A DNA stretch of 32,434 nucleotides. Source: Caenispirillum bisanense (GTDB lineage: Bacteria; Pseudomonadota; Alphaproteobacteria; Rhodospirillales; UBA2165). Below the pieces are notes generated by a model. It was not told where the DNA came from, ran no database searches, and saw only the letters and a program-made list of their open reading frames with translations. The stretch spans positions 1 through 32,434 of the forward strand of contig CAMDWJ010000042.1 of NCBI GenBank assembly GCA_945877815.1, given 5' to 3'. Of the stretch, positions 7,577-16,273 are shown piece after piece. The first letter of the stretch is position 1, and each line of letters begins with the position of its first letter. Made by a program: the position numbers and the translations under genes.

Positions 7577-9655
7577 ATGGAGATGAAAGTGCCTGATCTC
7601 GTCCGTTCAGAAAAATCCGCCGGCGTGGCCGTCATTACTATCGACCACGCTCCCGCCAATGCTTTGAACGATGCGGTCGTTGCCGCCGTGTCCAGGGCGA
7701 TCAAGCAGGCGGCTGCGGATAAGGCCGTCAAAGGTATCGTGCTGGCCGGCTCGGGACGAACCTTCGCCGTATCGGCCGAGGGCGGGTCGACGAAACTCGG
7801 GGATCTGGTTCGTCTGGTTGATGACTGCCAAAAGCCTATCGTCGCGGCGATCGGCGGAGCCTGCATGGGCGCCGGGCTCGAACTGGCGCTGGCATGCCAC
7901 TACCGGGTTGCCGGTATGGTCGCGTCGTTGGGCTTGCCCGATATCAAGCTCGGTCTTTTGCCCGCAGCGGGCGGAACGCAGCGTTTGCCGCGTCTCGTCG
8001 GCGCGCAGGTTGCCCTCGACATGATCGTTCAAGGCAATGCGCTCAAGGCCGATCAGGCGATGCAAGCAGGTCTCGTCGACGAAGTGACGAAGAGCGATGT
8101 GGTCGAGGCGGCGGCGGCCTGCGCGCGCCGTTCAGTCGGGGATGGGGCGGCGTTACCGCTTGCATCCCAGCGGGTCGACAAATTCGGTAAGGGCAAGACC
8201 GAACCGAATGTCTTCGCGGAGTACCGCAAGTCGATCGCGCGGCGCCAGCGCGGTTTCGAAGCGCCGTTCCAGGCGCTCGATTTGCTCGAAGCGGCCGCGT
8301 CTGCATCGTTCGCCAAGGGCTTGGCGGCGGAGTCCAAGGTGGCCGCGAAAGCCGCCGCCTCGACGCAATCGAAGGCGCAACGCTACATAGCTTTCGCTGA
8401 ACGTGAATCGGCGAGAATACCGGACGTCCCGCCGGATACGCCGACCAAGGAAATCAAGACCGCCGCCGTTATTGGCGCGGGTACCATGGGCGGGGGTATC
8501 GCCATGTGCTTCGCCAATGCCGGCATTCCGGTGACCGTCATCGATGCCGACAAGGAAGGGCTCGATCGCGGTTTGGCGCGTGTGAAGTCCAACTACGATT
8601 TCTCGGTCAAAAGCGGCCGCTTCACCGAGGCCGATGTCGAGAAGCGCATGAGCTTGTTCACGCCGTCGACCGATATCAAGGACATCGCAACTGCCGATGT
8701 GATCGTCGAGGCGGTATTCGAGGATATTAATCTGAAGAAGGATATTTTCGGCAAGATCGATGCCTATGCGAAACCCGATGCCATCCTCGGGACCAATTCC
8801 TCAGGCCTCGATATCGACGTTATCGCCCAGGCGACCAAGCGTCCCGAATCCGTGATCGGCATTCATTTTTTCGCACCGGCCAACGTGATGCGCCTGTTGG
8901 AGAACGTGCGCGCCACAAAAACCGGCAAGGTTGCCATTGCCACGACGATGAAGCTCGGTCGCACACTCGGCAAGATGCCGGTCCTTGCCGGGCTCTGCCC
9001 GGGTTTCATCGGCAACCGCATCTTGCGCGTCTATTTCGGCCAGTGCGACAAGATCATGTGGGAAGGGGCCTATCCGGACGAAATCGATAAGGCGATCTTC
9101 GATTTCGGCTTCGCGCAAGGGCCTTATTCTGTGCGCGATCAGTCCGGCCTCGATATCGGCTATCAGGCGCGCAAGGCGCAAGGCGGCTCCAACGAGCGCC
9201 GCTTCCTGTTGAGCGACAAGCTGTGCGATATGGGTCGTCGTGGCCAGAAGACGGGCGCTGGCTTTTACCGCTATGAGAAGGGCGACCGCACGCCGATCCC
9301 CGATCCCGATGTCAATAAGATGATCGACGATCTGTCCAAAGATCTGGGCATCACGCGCCGCAAAATTAGTCAGGATGAGATTATCGAACGCATCATCTAT
9401 CCCATGATCAACGAGGGAGCCAAGATCACCGAAGAAGGCATCGCGCTGCGCGCCTCCGACGTCGATGTGACCTATATTCACGGCTACGGCTTTCCGCGTT
9501 ATCGCGGCGGCCTGATGTTCTATGCTGATACGGTCGGGCCGAAGAAGGTCTATGAGGTTATGAAGCGACTTGAGAAGGAAGAAGGCGAAGCGATGGCCCC
9601 CGCCAAGCTGCTCGAAAAATTTGCCAAGAGCGGAGGGACCTTCACCGGACAATAA
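7577..9655 (+). CDS. FadB/FadJ-like enoyl-CoA hydratase / 3-hydroxyacyl-CoA dehydrogenase fusion
   Basis: 692 residues. The hydratase domain (about 10-180) has [17 protein letters not shown] with E102, but the second glutamate position reads PDIKLG (D122), and the first oxyanion loop is short ([14 protein letters not shown] instead of the usual GADI type). The 3-hydroxyacyl-CoA dehydrogenase domain starts near 293 with the NAD motif GAGTMGGG (300-307) and keeps the His-Glu pair, H430 in GIHFFAP and E442. Two C-terminal helical domains follow (about 475-690). It would oxidise a 3-hydroxyacyl-CoA; hydratase activity may be weak, which could explain the stand-alone crotonase at 1269. It is 32 bp behind the binding-protein gene. 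The start is ATG 7577 or ATG 7583; neither has a strong ribosome site. Confidence 0.87.
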   Translation: MEMKVPDLVRSEKSAGVAVITIDHAPANALNDAVVAAVSRAIKQAAADKAVKGIVLAGSGRTFAVSAEGGSTKLGDLVRLVDDCQKPIVAAIGGACMGAGLELALACHYRVAGMVASLGLPDIKLGLLPAAGGTQRLPRLVGAQVALDMIVQGNALKADQAMQAGLVDEVTKSDVVEAAAACARRSVGDGAALPLASQRVDKFGKGKTEPNVFAEYRKSIARRQRGFEAPFQALDLLEAAASASFAKGLAAESKVAAKAAASTQSKAQRYIAFAERESARIPDVPPDTPTKEIKTAAVIGAGTMGGGIAMCFANAGIPVTVIDADKEGLDRGLARVKSNYDFSVKSGRFTEADVEKRMSLFTPSTDIKDIATADVIVEAVFEDINLKKDIFGKIDAYAKPDAILGTNSSGLDIDVIAQATKRPESVIGIHFFAPANVMRLLENVRATKTGKVAIATTMKLGRTLGKMPVLAGLCPGFIGNRILRVYFGQCDKIMWEGAYPDEIDKAIFDFGFAQGPYSVRDQSGLDIGYQARKAQGGSNERRFLLSDKLCDMGRRGQKTGAGFYRYEKGDRTPIPDPDVNKMIDDLSKDLGITRRKISQDEIIERIIYPMINEGAKITEEGIALRASDVDVTYIHGYGFPRYRGGLMFYADTVGPKKVYEVMKRLEKEEGEAMAPAKLLEKFAKSGGTFTGQ

Positions 9656-9778
9656 AAATGTAGGTCAATGCGCTTATGCGCGTCGGGTTGACGAACTGTG
9701 ATCGTGAAAATGTCAGAGCTCATTGTTGACGCACGCGTCCGAATCTTCGCTAAAGTTGCACCTTTTGGAGGGATCACC

Positions 9779-10240
9779 ATGACCTCGCTTGTCGCTCGCA
9801 TTGCCGTCGCTGGATTATTCGCGTTGACCGCGCTGTCGACCGCCGCCGTGGCGGCGGAGGCGAAGAAAGATCCGCCATCTTGTTCGGCTATCACCTTCCG
9901 TCCGCTTGCCGACGGCGCGGCCGACGGCGAGGACGAGGCCGGTCTGTATAAGTCGCGTTTTGGCCGGATCGTCGTGAACGGAACGATCAAGGGTGGGCAG
10001 GTCCAGAACTACTATGTCACCGTGAACGGCACGCGTCCGGTCGCTGCTGCGGGAGCCTTGCCGGCTGCGGTCGCGAGTTGCGCCACGACCAAGAAGCTGC
10101 CGGTTCCGGGTAAAGGCGTCGAGCCATGCCTCGGCGATCGTTTCCAAGTTCTGGTCAGCCATTCTGGCAATGCTCGGCATGTCCTGTTTTACGGTCGTCA
10201 GGCCGGCAAGTGGCAGATGTGCAGTGCAGGAACGGCCTAA
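9779..10240 (+). CDS. Small secreted protein with four cysteines, function unknown
   Basis: 153 residues from ATG 9779, which has a good GGAGGG site at 9767-9772; longer in-frame starts would bury the signal peptide. The N-terminus (MTSLVARIAVAGLFALTALS, then an AVAAEA cleavage region) is a Sec signal. The mature part has an acidic stretch (ADGAADGEDEAG), a beta-rich middle (RIVVNGTIKGGQVQNYYVTV) and four Cys (PPSC, ASCA, EPCLG, QMCS) that could form two disulphides. I do not recognise the family. It sits 123 bp after the FadB-like gene on the same strand and converges with the small gene at 10271-10483. Confidence 0.65.
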   Translation: MTSLVARIAVAGLFALTALSTAAVAAEAKKDPPSCSAITFRPLADGAADGEDEAGLYKSRFGRIVVNGTIKGGQVQNYYVTVNGTRPVAAAGALPAAVASCATTKKLPVPGKGVEPCLGDRFQVLVSHSGNARHVLFYGRQAGKWQMCSAGTA

Positions 10241-10287
10241 GAACGATCGTTCGTCGCTAGAAGCGGGGCGTCAGTAACGCTCCGCTT
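10241..10287. repeat. Palindrome and hairpin between convergent genes
   Basis: GAACGATCGTTC (10241-10252) is a perfect 12-bp palindrome just after the plus-strand stop. AAGCGG-G-GCGT (10261-10271) pairs with ACGC-T-CCGCTT (10277-10287) around a CAGTA loop, overlapping the end of the minus-strand gene. No T-run follows, so it may be an mRNA 3'-end stabiliser rather than an intrinsic terminator. Confidence 0.45.
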
Positions 10288-10483
10288 CGACGGACTCGAT
10301 TACAAAACCACGGTCTGCGGGATATTTTCGCGCGATCTTCTGCTTCGCGGCCTCGATATCGAGGGCTTCAATGTCGAAACAATGGATGTCGCTCCAGTCG
10401 TCGGACAAATCGCGATGTCGCCGGCCTTCTTTCATGGCTTGGCGCACCTCTTCGTTGTAAATCCCGATTTCGAATTTTGCCAT
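10271..10483 (-). CDS. Small conserved hypothetical protein
   Basis: 70 residues, starting MAKFEIGIYNEEVRQAMKEG and rich in charged residues: HRDLSDDWSDIHCFDIEA, then EAAKQKIARKYPADRGFVIE. I recall similar short proteins with this opening in alphaproteobacteria, but no assigned function. It has no signal peptide or membrane segment, so it is probably cytoplasmic. The ORF spans the whole gap between its neighbours' ends and its amino-acid composition is protein-like. It converges with the secreted-protein gene and diverges from the molybdenum hydroxylase gene, with about 200 bp between the two starts. The ribosome site is weak. Confidence 0.65.
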   Translation of the reverse strand: MAKFEIGIYNEEVRQAMKEGRRHRDLSDDWSDIHCFDIEALDIEAAKQKIARKYPADRGFVIESVEAERY

Positions 10484-10673
10484 TTTGCTATCGTAGTTCG
10501 CTTCATCCGGAAGTCTGGTGATCTTAGATCACACTTTTTAGTAAATTTCGAAAAAATATTACCCGCCAGGGTGCAGTAGGGCAAATTCCAGCCCGTGCCC
10601 AGCCGCCGTGTCTCCCAGGTGTCCCTTGCCCGTCATGGCATGGCCGGTATGATCTTTCCGCGTTAAGAATTAT

Positions 10674-10688
10674 GGAGGCGTCCCGGTG
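10674..10688 (+). promoter_or_regulatory. Ribosome binding site deciding a GTG start
   Basis: GGAGG at 10674-10678 lies 7 nt before GTG 10686-10688 and 19 nt before the in-frame ATG at 10698. The spacing favours the GTG as start of the molybdenum hydroxylase gene. Confidence 0.6.
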
Positions 10689-13019
10689 ACCTACGTCATG
10701 CCCACCCGTTTTGGAATCGGTCAGTCGGTGCTGCGCACGGAGGATCCTCGTCTGTTGCGCGGTCGGGGTCGTTTCGTCGATGACGTGAATATAGCCCATC
10801 AGGCTTACACGGTGTTCGTGCGCTCGCCTCATGGCCATGCCGATATCTTGTCCATCGAAACGACCGCAGCCGCCGACATGCCGGGGGTTTTTGCGATACT
10901 GACCGGGGCCGACTATGCTGCCGACGGATTGGGTTCGATCACAGGCGCATCGCCTTTGCAGAAGCGTGACGGCTCTGCCATGTTGCGCCCGCCGCGCCCC
11001 GCCCTCACCAAGGACCGCGCGCGCTATGTCGGCCAGCCGGTCGCCATGGTGATCGCACAGACATTGGCTGAAGCCAAGGACGCGGCCGAAGCTGTCGTCG
11101 TTGATTACAAGGCTCTGCCAGTGAATGTGTCGATCGAGCGCGCGAACAAGGGTGCTCCGGCCATCTGGGAAGCGGCGGCCAACAACGAATCATTCTATGT
11201 CGAGCGCGGCGACGGTGTGGCCGTCGAAAACGCGCTCGCTTCGGCCGCGCATGTCGTGCGCCAGAAGTTCGACATCAGCCGCCTCACGGCCAATACGGTG
11301 GAGCCGCGCGGCGCGCTTGGCATCTACGACGAAGGCAACGATCGCTACACGATTCATACCGGGGCGCAGCGACCCTACGTTTGGCGTCAGACCCTCACCC
11401 AGGCCCTATTCAAAATCGACGAAAACCGGCTGTCGCTGATCACCGGGGATATGGGCGGCTCGTTCGGGATGAAGGGCGCCATCTACAACGAAATTCCACT
11501 GGTTGCCTGGGCCTCCAAACGCGTCGGCAGGCCGGTCAAATGGACATGCGAGCGCTCCGAAGGACTGCTGGTCGACGATCATGCACGCGACAATCTCAGC
11601 GAGGCCGAATTGGCGCTCGATGCGGACGGAAAATTCCTGGGCCTGCGTGTAACCACCATCGCGAATCTCGGCGCCTACCTATCTTTCTTAGGCACCGGCC
11701 CCTCGACCGGTAATATCGGCGGACTCGCCGGTGTTTATAGGATACCGGCGATCCAGAGCCGCGTGACCGGCGTCTTCACCAACACGGTGACCTTGTCGCC
11801 TTATCGTGGCGCCGGGCGTCCCGAAGCCTCCTATATCATCGAACGGATGATCGATCTCGCAGCGCGTAAATTGAATATCGCGCCAACCGAGCTGCGCCGG
11901 CGCAATATGATTCCGCCCGATGCCATGCCCTATAAAACGGCGCTGGTCTTCACCTACGATTGCGGTGAGTTCGAGAAGCTGATGGACAAGTGCCTGGCCG
12001 CGGCCGATGCCAAGGGATTCGAGGCCCGCCGCGTCGAGGCGAGGGCGCGCGGTTTCCTGCGCGGGTTTGGCGTATCCTGCACCATCGAGCAGGCCGCTGC
12101 TCCGCAAAGCGAGACCGCCGAGCTGCGTTTCGATCCGTCCGGCACGGCGACTCTGCTGGTCGGCACCACACCGCACGGCCAGGGGCACGAGACGATCTAC
12201 AAGCAGCTCATGTGCGAGAAGCTCGGCATCGATCCGGATAAGGTTCGCGTGATCGAAGGCGATACCGACAAGGTCTCATTCGGCACCGGTACCGGCGGCT
12301 CGCGCTCGGCGACCATCGGTACCATGGCGGTGCATGACGCAACCGTGAAGGTGATCGAGAAGGGTCGACCGCTCGCGGCGCATTTGCTGGAGGCCGCGCA
12401 AGGCGATATCGCGTTTGAGGACGGCGCCTATTCGATCGCCGGCACCGACCGCAAGATCGCCTTTCTCGATGTCGCCAAGGCTGCCTTCGATCCGGCGAAG
12501 CTACCCAAGGGATTCGAACTCGGCCTGTACGAGACCGCGACCTACACGCCGCCGGCCGCGAATTATCCCAACGGCTGTCATGTCTCCGAGGTCGAGATCG
12601 ATCGTGAAACCGGCAAGGTCGAGATCGTCAAATATACGGTCGTCGACGATGTCGGATTCGAATTGAACCCGATGTGCGTGCACGGCCAGATTCATGGCGG
12701 CGTTGCGCAGGGCATTGGCCAGGCTGTGATGGAAGCCATCGTCTATGACGAGGCCGGTCAGCTGTTGTCGGGCTCGTTCATGGATTACGCGATGCCGCGC
12801 GCCAAGGATTTATGCTCGATCGAAACCGGCAGCCATCCTGTCTTGACCAAGACCAATCCGCTCGGTGTGAAGGGCGCGGGCGAGGGCGGCACCGTCGGAG
12901 CGCTTCCCTCGGTGATGAATGCGATCAACGACGCATTGGCACCGCTCGGCATCGTGCACCTCGAAATGCCGTGCACACCCGAGCGCGTATGGCGCGCGAT
13001 CCAGGAAGCGCACGGCTGA
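10686..13019 (+). CDS. Molybdenum hydroxylase large subunit (xanthine dehydrogenase/CoxL family)
   Basis: 777 residues, full length for the molybdopterin subunit. The N-terminal a/b-hammerhead domain starts GQSVLRTEDPRLLRGRGRFVDDV. Molybdopterin contacts include GDMGGSFGMKG and TPHGQGHETIYKQL, and the base Glu is E733 in GVKGAGEGG. The loop that is AYRCSFR in true CO dehydrogenases reads SPYRGAGRPEAS, so CO oxidation is not supported; hydroxylation of an aldehyde or aromatic heterocycle is the general family reaction. These enzymes need a 2Fe-2S small subunit and an FAD medium subunit, and neither is encoded nearby. The gene stands alone between a divergent small gene and the MBL gene. The substrate is unknown. 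Confidence 0.88.
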   Translation: MTYVMPTRFGIGQSVLRTEDPRLLRGRGRFVDDVNIAHQAYTVFVRSPHGHADILSIETTAAADMPGVFAILTGADYAADGLGSITGASPLQKRDGSAMLRPPRPALTKDRARYVGQPVAMVIAQTLAEAKDAAEAVVVDYKALPVNVSIERANKGAPAIWEAAANNESFYVERGDGVAVENALASAAHVVRQKFDISRLTANTVEPRGALGIYDEGNDRYTIHTGAQRPYVWRQTLTQALFKIDENRLSLITGDMGGSFGMKGAIYNEIPLVAWASKRVGRPVKWTCERSEGLLVDDHARDNLSEAELALDADGKFLGLRVTTIANLGAYLSFLGTGPSTGNIGGLAGVYRIPAIQSRVTGVFTNTVTLSPYRGAGRPEASYIIERMIDLAARKLNIAPTELRRRNMIPPDAMPYKTALVFTYDCGEFEKLMDKCLAAADAKGFEARRVEARARGFLRGFGVSCTIEQAAAPQSETAELRFDPSGTATLLVGTTPHGQGHETIYKQLMCEKLGIDPDKVRVIEGDTDKVSFGTGTGGSRSATIGTMAVHDATVKVIEKGRPLAAHLLEAAQGDIAFEDGAYSIAGTDRKIAFLDVAKAAFDPAKLPKGFELGLYETATYTPPAANYPNGCHVSEVEIDRETGKVEIVKYTVVDDVGFELNPMCVHGQIHGGVAQGIGQAVMEAIVYDEAGQLLSGSFMDYAMPRAKDLCSIETGSHPVLTKTNPLGVKGAGEGGTVGALPSVMNAINDALAPLGIVHLEMPCTPERVWRAIQEAHG

Positions 13020-13052
13020 AGCGTTTTCAGGCGATTTTCTAACGACGAATGA

Positions 13053-13094
13053 GATCCAAGTTGGATCGATATTCGTATACCGGCAGAACGGTAT
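13053..13094. promoter_or_regulatory. Two dyads upstream of the MBL lipoprotein gene
   Basis: GATCCAA-G-TTGGATC (13053-13067) is a perfect 15-bp inverted repeat. ATACCG (13077-13082) and CGGTAT (13089-13094) form a second one with a 6-nt spacer. Both lie in the 123-bp gap before ATG 13143, where operators would be expected. The cognate regulators are unknown. Confidence 0.4.
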
Positions 13095-13142
13095 CGTTAC
13101 GTTCGCAAGAAAGCGACGGCGCTGTCGGAGGATGAAACGAAA

Positions 13143-14183
13143 ATGAAGGTTTGGATCGCACGCATCTCTGCGATTTTCTTGTCGGCAGCGCTGGTCGGCT
13201 GTTCGACCTATTACGCGGGCGCGCAATCGCCCCATTTCGACGGCACGCGTTTCTTCAATCCGGCGCCCATGCCGGAACGCGGGTTTCTCGATTTCCTGCG
13301 CTGGCGCTTCACGCGCGCGCCGGCCGAATGGCCGGCCAGCATCGCCAATCCTGCGGTCGGCAAACCGGCACCGCGCGTCGAGGGCGATGCGATGGTTGTC
13401 ACCATGATCGGTCACGCGAGCGTGCTGATCCAGAGCGGCGGGCTCAATGTCGTTACCGATCCGGTGTGGTCGAATCAGGTCGGGCCGACGAGTTTCCTGG
13501 GGCCGGACCGTGTCCGTCCCCCGGGCGTGGCCTTCGCTGATCTTCCCAAGATCGACGCCGTCGTTGTCAGCCACAATCATTACGACCACTTGGATATTCC
13601 GTCCTTGCGCATGTTGTGGGAGCGCGACCGGCCCAAGATCATTGTGCCGCTCGGCAACGACGTGATCTTGCGCGACAATATCCCCGGCATCGAACCCATC
13701 GCAGTCGATTGGGGCGCCAATGTCGATCTCGGCCGCGGCGGCAGGATTATCGCCGCACCCGTTCAGCACTGGTCGCAACGAGGCCCCTTCGACCGCGACA
13801 AGGCGTTGTGGGCGGGATACCTGATCGATCTGCCGGGCGGGCTAGCCTATTTCTCCGGCGATACCGGGCTCGGCACCGGCTGGTGGGTCGATGAAACCGT
13901 GAAGCTGGCGCCGCGCCAGATCGACGTGGCGTTGCTCGCGATCGGATCGTATCTGCCGCGCTGGTTCATGGCGCCGGCCCATATCGATCCTCCGGAAGCC
14001 GTCGGCGTGTTCTGGAAACTGGGCGCGAAATCCGCGCTCGGCATCCATTGGGGCACGTTCCCTCTTGGCGACGATGGGCCGGATCAGGCGGTTAAGGAAC
14101 TTAAGGCCGCGCTCGCATCGACGGATATTTCCGCCGAGACCTACCGTACCTTGGAACCGGGCGAGATGTGGAAAATCAGATAG
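13143..14183 (+). CDS. MBL-fold hydrolase, predicted lipoprotein (UlaG/NAPE-PLD-like)
   Basis: 346 residues. The N-terminus has a basic start, a hydrophobic stretch and the lipobox LVGC with C20, so the protein is probably a periplasmic-facing lipoprotein. Residues 50-65 (FLRWRFTRAPAEWP) and the following TMIGHASVLIQSGGLNVVTDPVW fit the NAPE-PLD-like branch. The metal motif HxHxDH is intact: H143, H145, D147 and H148 in SHNHYDHLD. Further ligands are suggested by HWSQRGPFDRDKALWAGY, YFSGDTGLG and the final GIHWGTF. Family enzymes hydrolyse phosphodiester or lactone bonds; the substrate here is unknown. It may be expressed separately from the upstream molybdenum hydroxylase, given the dyads in the gap. 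Confidence 0.85.
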   Translation: MKVWIARISAIFLSAALVGCSTYYAGAQSPHFDGTRFFNPAPMPERGFLDFLRWRFTRAPAEWPASIANPAVGKPAPRVEGDAMVVTMIGHASVLIQSGGLNVVTDPVWSNQVGPTSFLGPDRVRPPGVAFADLPKIDAVVVSHNHYDHLDIPSLRMLWERDRPKIIVPLGNDVILRDNIPGIEPIAVDWGANVDLGRGGRIIAAPVQHWSQRGPFDRDKALWAGYLIDLPGGLAYFSGDTGLGTGWWVDETVKLAPRQIDVALLAIGSYLPRWFMAPAHIDPPEAVGVFWKLGAKSALGIHWGTFPLGDDGPDQAVKELKAALASTDISAETYRTLEPGEMWKIR

Positions 14184-14192
14184 CCAAATTAT

Positions 14193-14221
14193 CCTCATGC
14201 TTCGACTGGCTCAGCATGAGG
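14193..14221. repeat. 29-nt intergenic palindrome of alphaproteobacterial type
   Basis: CCTCATGCT (14193-14201) and AGCATGAGG (14213-14221) are perfect 9-bp arms around TCGACTGGCTC. From memory, closely similar CCTCAT...TCGA...ATGAGG elements recur between genes in many alphaproteobacteria. It lies 10 bp after the MBL stop and just before the terminator. Confidence 0.6.
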
Positions 14222-14230
14222 TTACAAAAA

Positions 14231-14274
14231 AGAGCCTCACCCCGAGATTGTCGAGGGGCGAGGCTCTTTTATTT
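14231..14274. terminator. Bidirectional rho-independent terminator
   Basis: AGAGCCTC (14231-14238) pairs with GAGGCTCT (14260-14267), and CCCC (14240-14243) with GGGG (14255-14258). A T-run (TTTTATTT) follows on the plus strand, and the A-run at 14226-14231 gives a T-run on the minus strand. It can end both the MBL gene and the convergent ThDP gene. Confidence 0.85.
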
Positions 14275-14279
14275 GGACC

Positions 14280-16004
14280 TTAGCCGCGGCCTTGCGCCGT
14301 ACGGACGTTGAGCAGCGCCTGCTGGCCGCCATGCACCTTGTCGAGTGCACGTTCGAGCGCCTTCGGCAGTTGGGCCGGATCGTCGACCGCTTCGCCGTAC
14401 CCACCGCAGGCCTCAATCGTCTTTTCGAAGGCGGGCGAGGGAGCGAGTTCGGTGAGCGGCATCGAGTTGGCTTTCGCTGCATTGCCGTTCGGATACATGC
14501 CCAAGGTGGAGGACTTCACCGCGAACCAGATGTTGTTGTTCGCAACCACGGTCAAGGTCGCCAGCTTGTCGGCACGGCCGACGAAGTGCGCCGCGGTCGG
14601 ACAGCCGAACATATACGAGCCGTCACCTACGACCGTGATGACCTCCCGGTCGCGTGCGGCCAGCTTGGCGCCTAGAGCGCCGCCGAGGGCGAAGCCCAGT
14701 GCGCCCGCGCCGCCGGCAGTCACCCAGCCGCGAGGATCGTTGTGCTCCAGGATGTCCGGATTGACGCCAAGTTCAGAGCAAACGATGCCGTTCTTCGACT
14801 TCACCTCGTTGATGCAGTGCGTCAGCCAGGCATTGTTGATCGGTGACAGGGTTTTCGCCTTTTCGATGGCTGCGGCGCGTTCGGCGTCGATCTTTTTGCG
14901 CTCTTCGCCGAGGCGCGTCTTACGGGCCTCGATGGCGGCCTTCTTGCTCTTCATGACGTCCGCGAGGGCAGCATGCAGAACGACCAGGGTCGGCGCGGCC
15001 GAACCCGCCAGCGGCAGGTCGTTATGGAAGCCACGGAACGGATAGCGCGAATACATCGGATCGGGCGCCAATTGGATGATCTTGGCATCCGCCTTGGGCG
15101 CGGCCACGCGGGGCATCCACGGAACCGGGCATTCGATGACGAGAATGACGTCGGCGTCCTTCACGTAATTGGCCGAGCGGAAACCGAAATTCATGACATC
15201 GCTTGTCAGCATCGACGGATCGCCGACCTGGGTGACTGGGATCGCGTAATCGTTTGCGAATTTGGACAGCGCGTCGAAAAATTCCGCGCCGCCGTTGTGC
15301 TTGCCGGTGATGATCAGCGGGTTCTCCGCGCCGGCCAGCGCCTTGGCGGCGGCTTCAAGAGCCGGCTGCGACGGGATAGCCTGGAAGTTGCCCAACGGGC
15401 GATCCGGCACGTAATTGCCGAGGCTCTTGATATCGTTGCCCAGCACTTCGCGGGGCAGAGTCAGATAGACCGGCCCGCGCGGTTCGGACATGGAAATGTC
15501 GAGTGCCCGTCCGATGATTGTGTCGACCGGCTGGTCGGTGCGCAGCTCATAATCCCATTTCACATGCTCGCGGAGCATGCCGCCCTGGTCAAAATTTTCC
15601 TGGCCCCAGTGGATCAGGCCGTTACGCGAGCCGTGATGTCCGGTCTCGGTCAGCGGCGTACGGCCGGCCATGAGGAGCATCGAGGAATTGTCGCGGGCCG
15701 CGTTCATCAGCATGCATAGAGCGTTGGCGGTGCCGACATTAACATGGACCATGACCGCAGCCGGCTTGCCGGCGATCTGGAAGTAACCCTCCGCCATCGC
15801 GACCGCGACGTTCTCATGTGGCACGGTGACAAACTGCGGTATTTTCGTGTTGGCGCGACGGGAGTTCACGATCCCTTCGATGATCGGGGCGAAGTCGGTG
15901 CCCGCGTTTGCGAAAACATATTCGATGCCGCGATCATAAAGCGCGCCGAGCAGGCCTTGGGCGACGGTGTCTTTGGCGACCGCTGTCTGGGGGGTATCGT
16001 CCAT
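14280..16004 (-). CDS. Thiamine-diphosphate-requiring enzyme (acetolactate synthase/benzoylformate decarboxylase-like)
   Basis: 574 residues from the ATG at 16004 (MDDTPQTAV); another in-frame ATG lies at 16013, and further upstream frame is not protein-like. The N-terminal PYR domain begins GLLGALYDRGIEYVFANAGTD and has the ThDP-activating Glu in VPHENVAVAMAEGY. A central domain follows (about 200-330). The C-terminal PP domain has the cofactor motif GDGSYMFG ending in NNNIWF. A Lys/Glu/Arg-rich stretch near residues 365-395 looks like an inserted helical linker. The family decarboxylates 2-oxoacids or ligates the product; I cannot say which. It faces away from the RidA-UbiD cluster and ends at a shared terminator. 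Confidence 0.85.
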   Translation of the reverse strand: MDDTPQTAVAKDTVAQGLLGALYDRGIEYVFANAGTDFAPIIEGIVNSRRANTKIPQFVTVPHENVAVAMAEGYFQIAGKPAAVMVHVNVGTANALCMLMNAARDNSSMLLMAGRTPLTETGHHGSRNGLIHWGQENFDQGGMLREHVKWDYELRTDQPVDTIIGRALDISMSEPRGPVYLTLPREVLGNDIKSLGNYVPDRPLGNFQAIPSQPALEAAAKALAGAENPLIITGKHNGGAEFFDALSKFANDYAIPVTQVGDPSMLTSDVMNFGFRSANYVKDADVILVIECPVPWMPRVAAPKADAKIIQLAPDPMYSRYPFRGFHNDLPLAGSAAPTLVVLHAALADVMKSKKAAIEARKTRLGEERKKIDAERAAAIEKAKTLSPINNAWLTHCINEVKSKNGIVCSELGVNPDILEHNDPRGWVTAGGAGALGFALGGALGAKLAARDREVITVVGDGSYMFGCPTAAHFVGRADKLATLTVVANNNIWFAVKSSTLGMYPNGNAAKANSMPLTELAPSPAFEKTIEACGGYGEAVDDPAQLPKALERALDKVHGGQQALLNVRTAQGRG

Positions 16005-16190
16005 GTTCCTCATCCCGTTGTTTGGTTGTTGGGCTTGTTTATAGAGGGCCGGGCGTGGGGCGGCAATGCAACAGGCCATCGAACAGCCAGGGAAAAAGGG
16101 CGATTGCCCATACCCGTGACGATCGATCGCTTCTGCGGATTTACATGCGATTCCGCATCGCAGTAGAACCATTTGCAACCCGGATAATCG

Positions 16191-16264
16191 TTGTTGCACG
16201 TGTCTATGTTGGTGTTTAATCACCCGTCCAACGCCCAAGTAATGGGCGGATGGGGTTGATGAGG
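16191..16264 (+). promoter_or_regulatory. Possible promoter, hairpin and ribosome site before the RidA-like gene
   Basis: TTGTTG (16191-16196) and TTTAAT (16215-16220) are 18 bp apart and could be -35/-10 boxes. CGCCCA (16232-16237) and TGGGCG (16243-16248) form a small hairpin in the leader. GAGG at 16261-16264 is 9 nt before ATG 16274, favouring that start over ATGs at 16250 and 16259. The rest of the 269-bp divergent gap shows nothing clear. Confidence 0.35.
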
Positions 16265-16273
16265 ATATATCGC

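Noticed and set aside
8801-9652. 283-codon minus-strand frame
   Set aside because: It is antisense to the FadB-like gene, without domain-like sequence or a ribosome site.
12810-13778. 322-codon minus-strand frame spanning the gap before the MBL gene
   Set aside because: It overlaps two well-supported plus-strand genes, and its Arg/Asp/His-rich translation has no motif.
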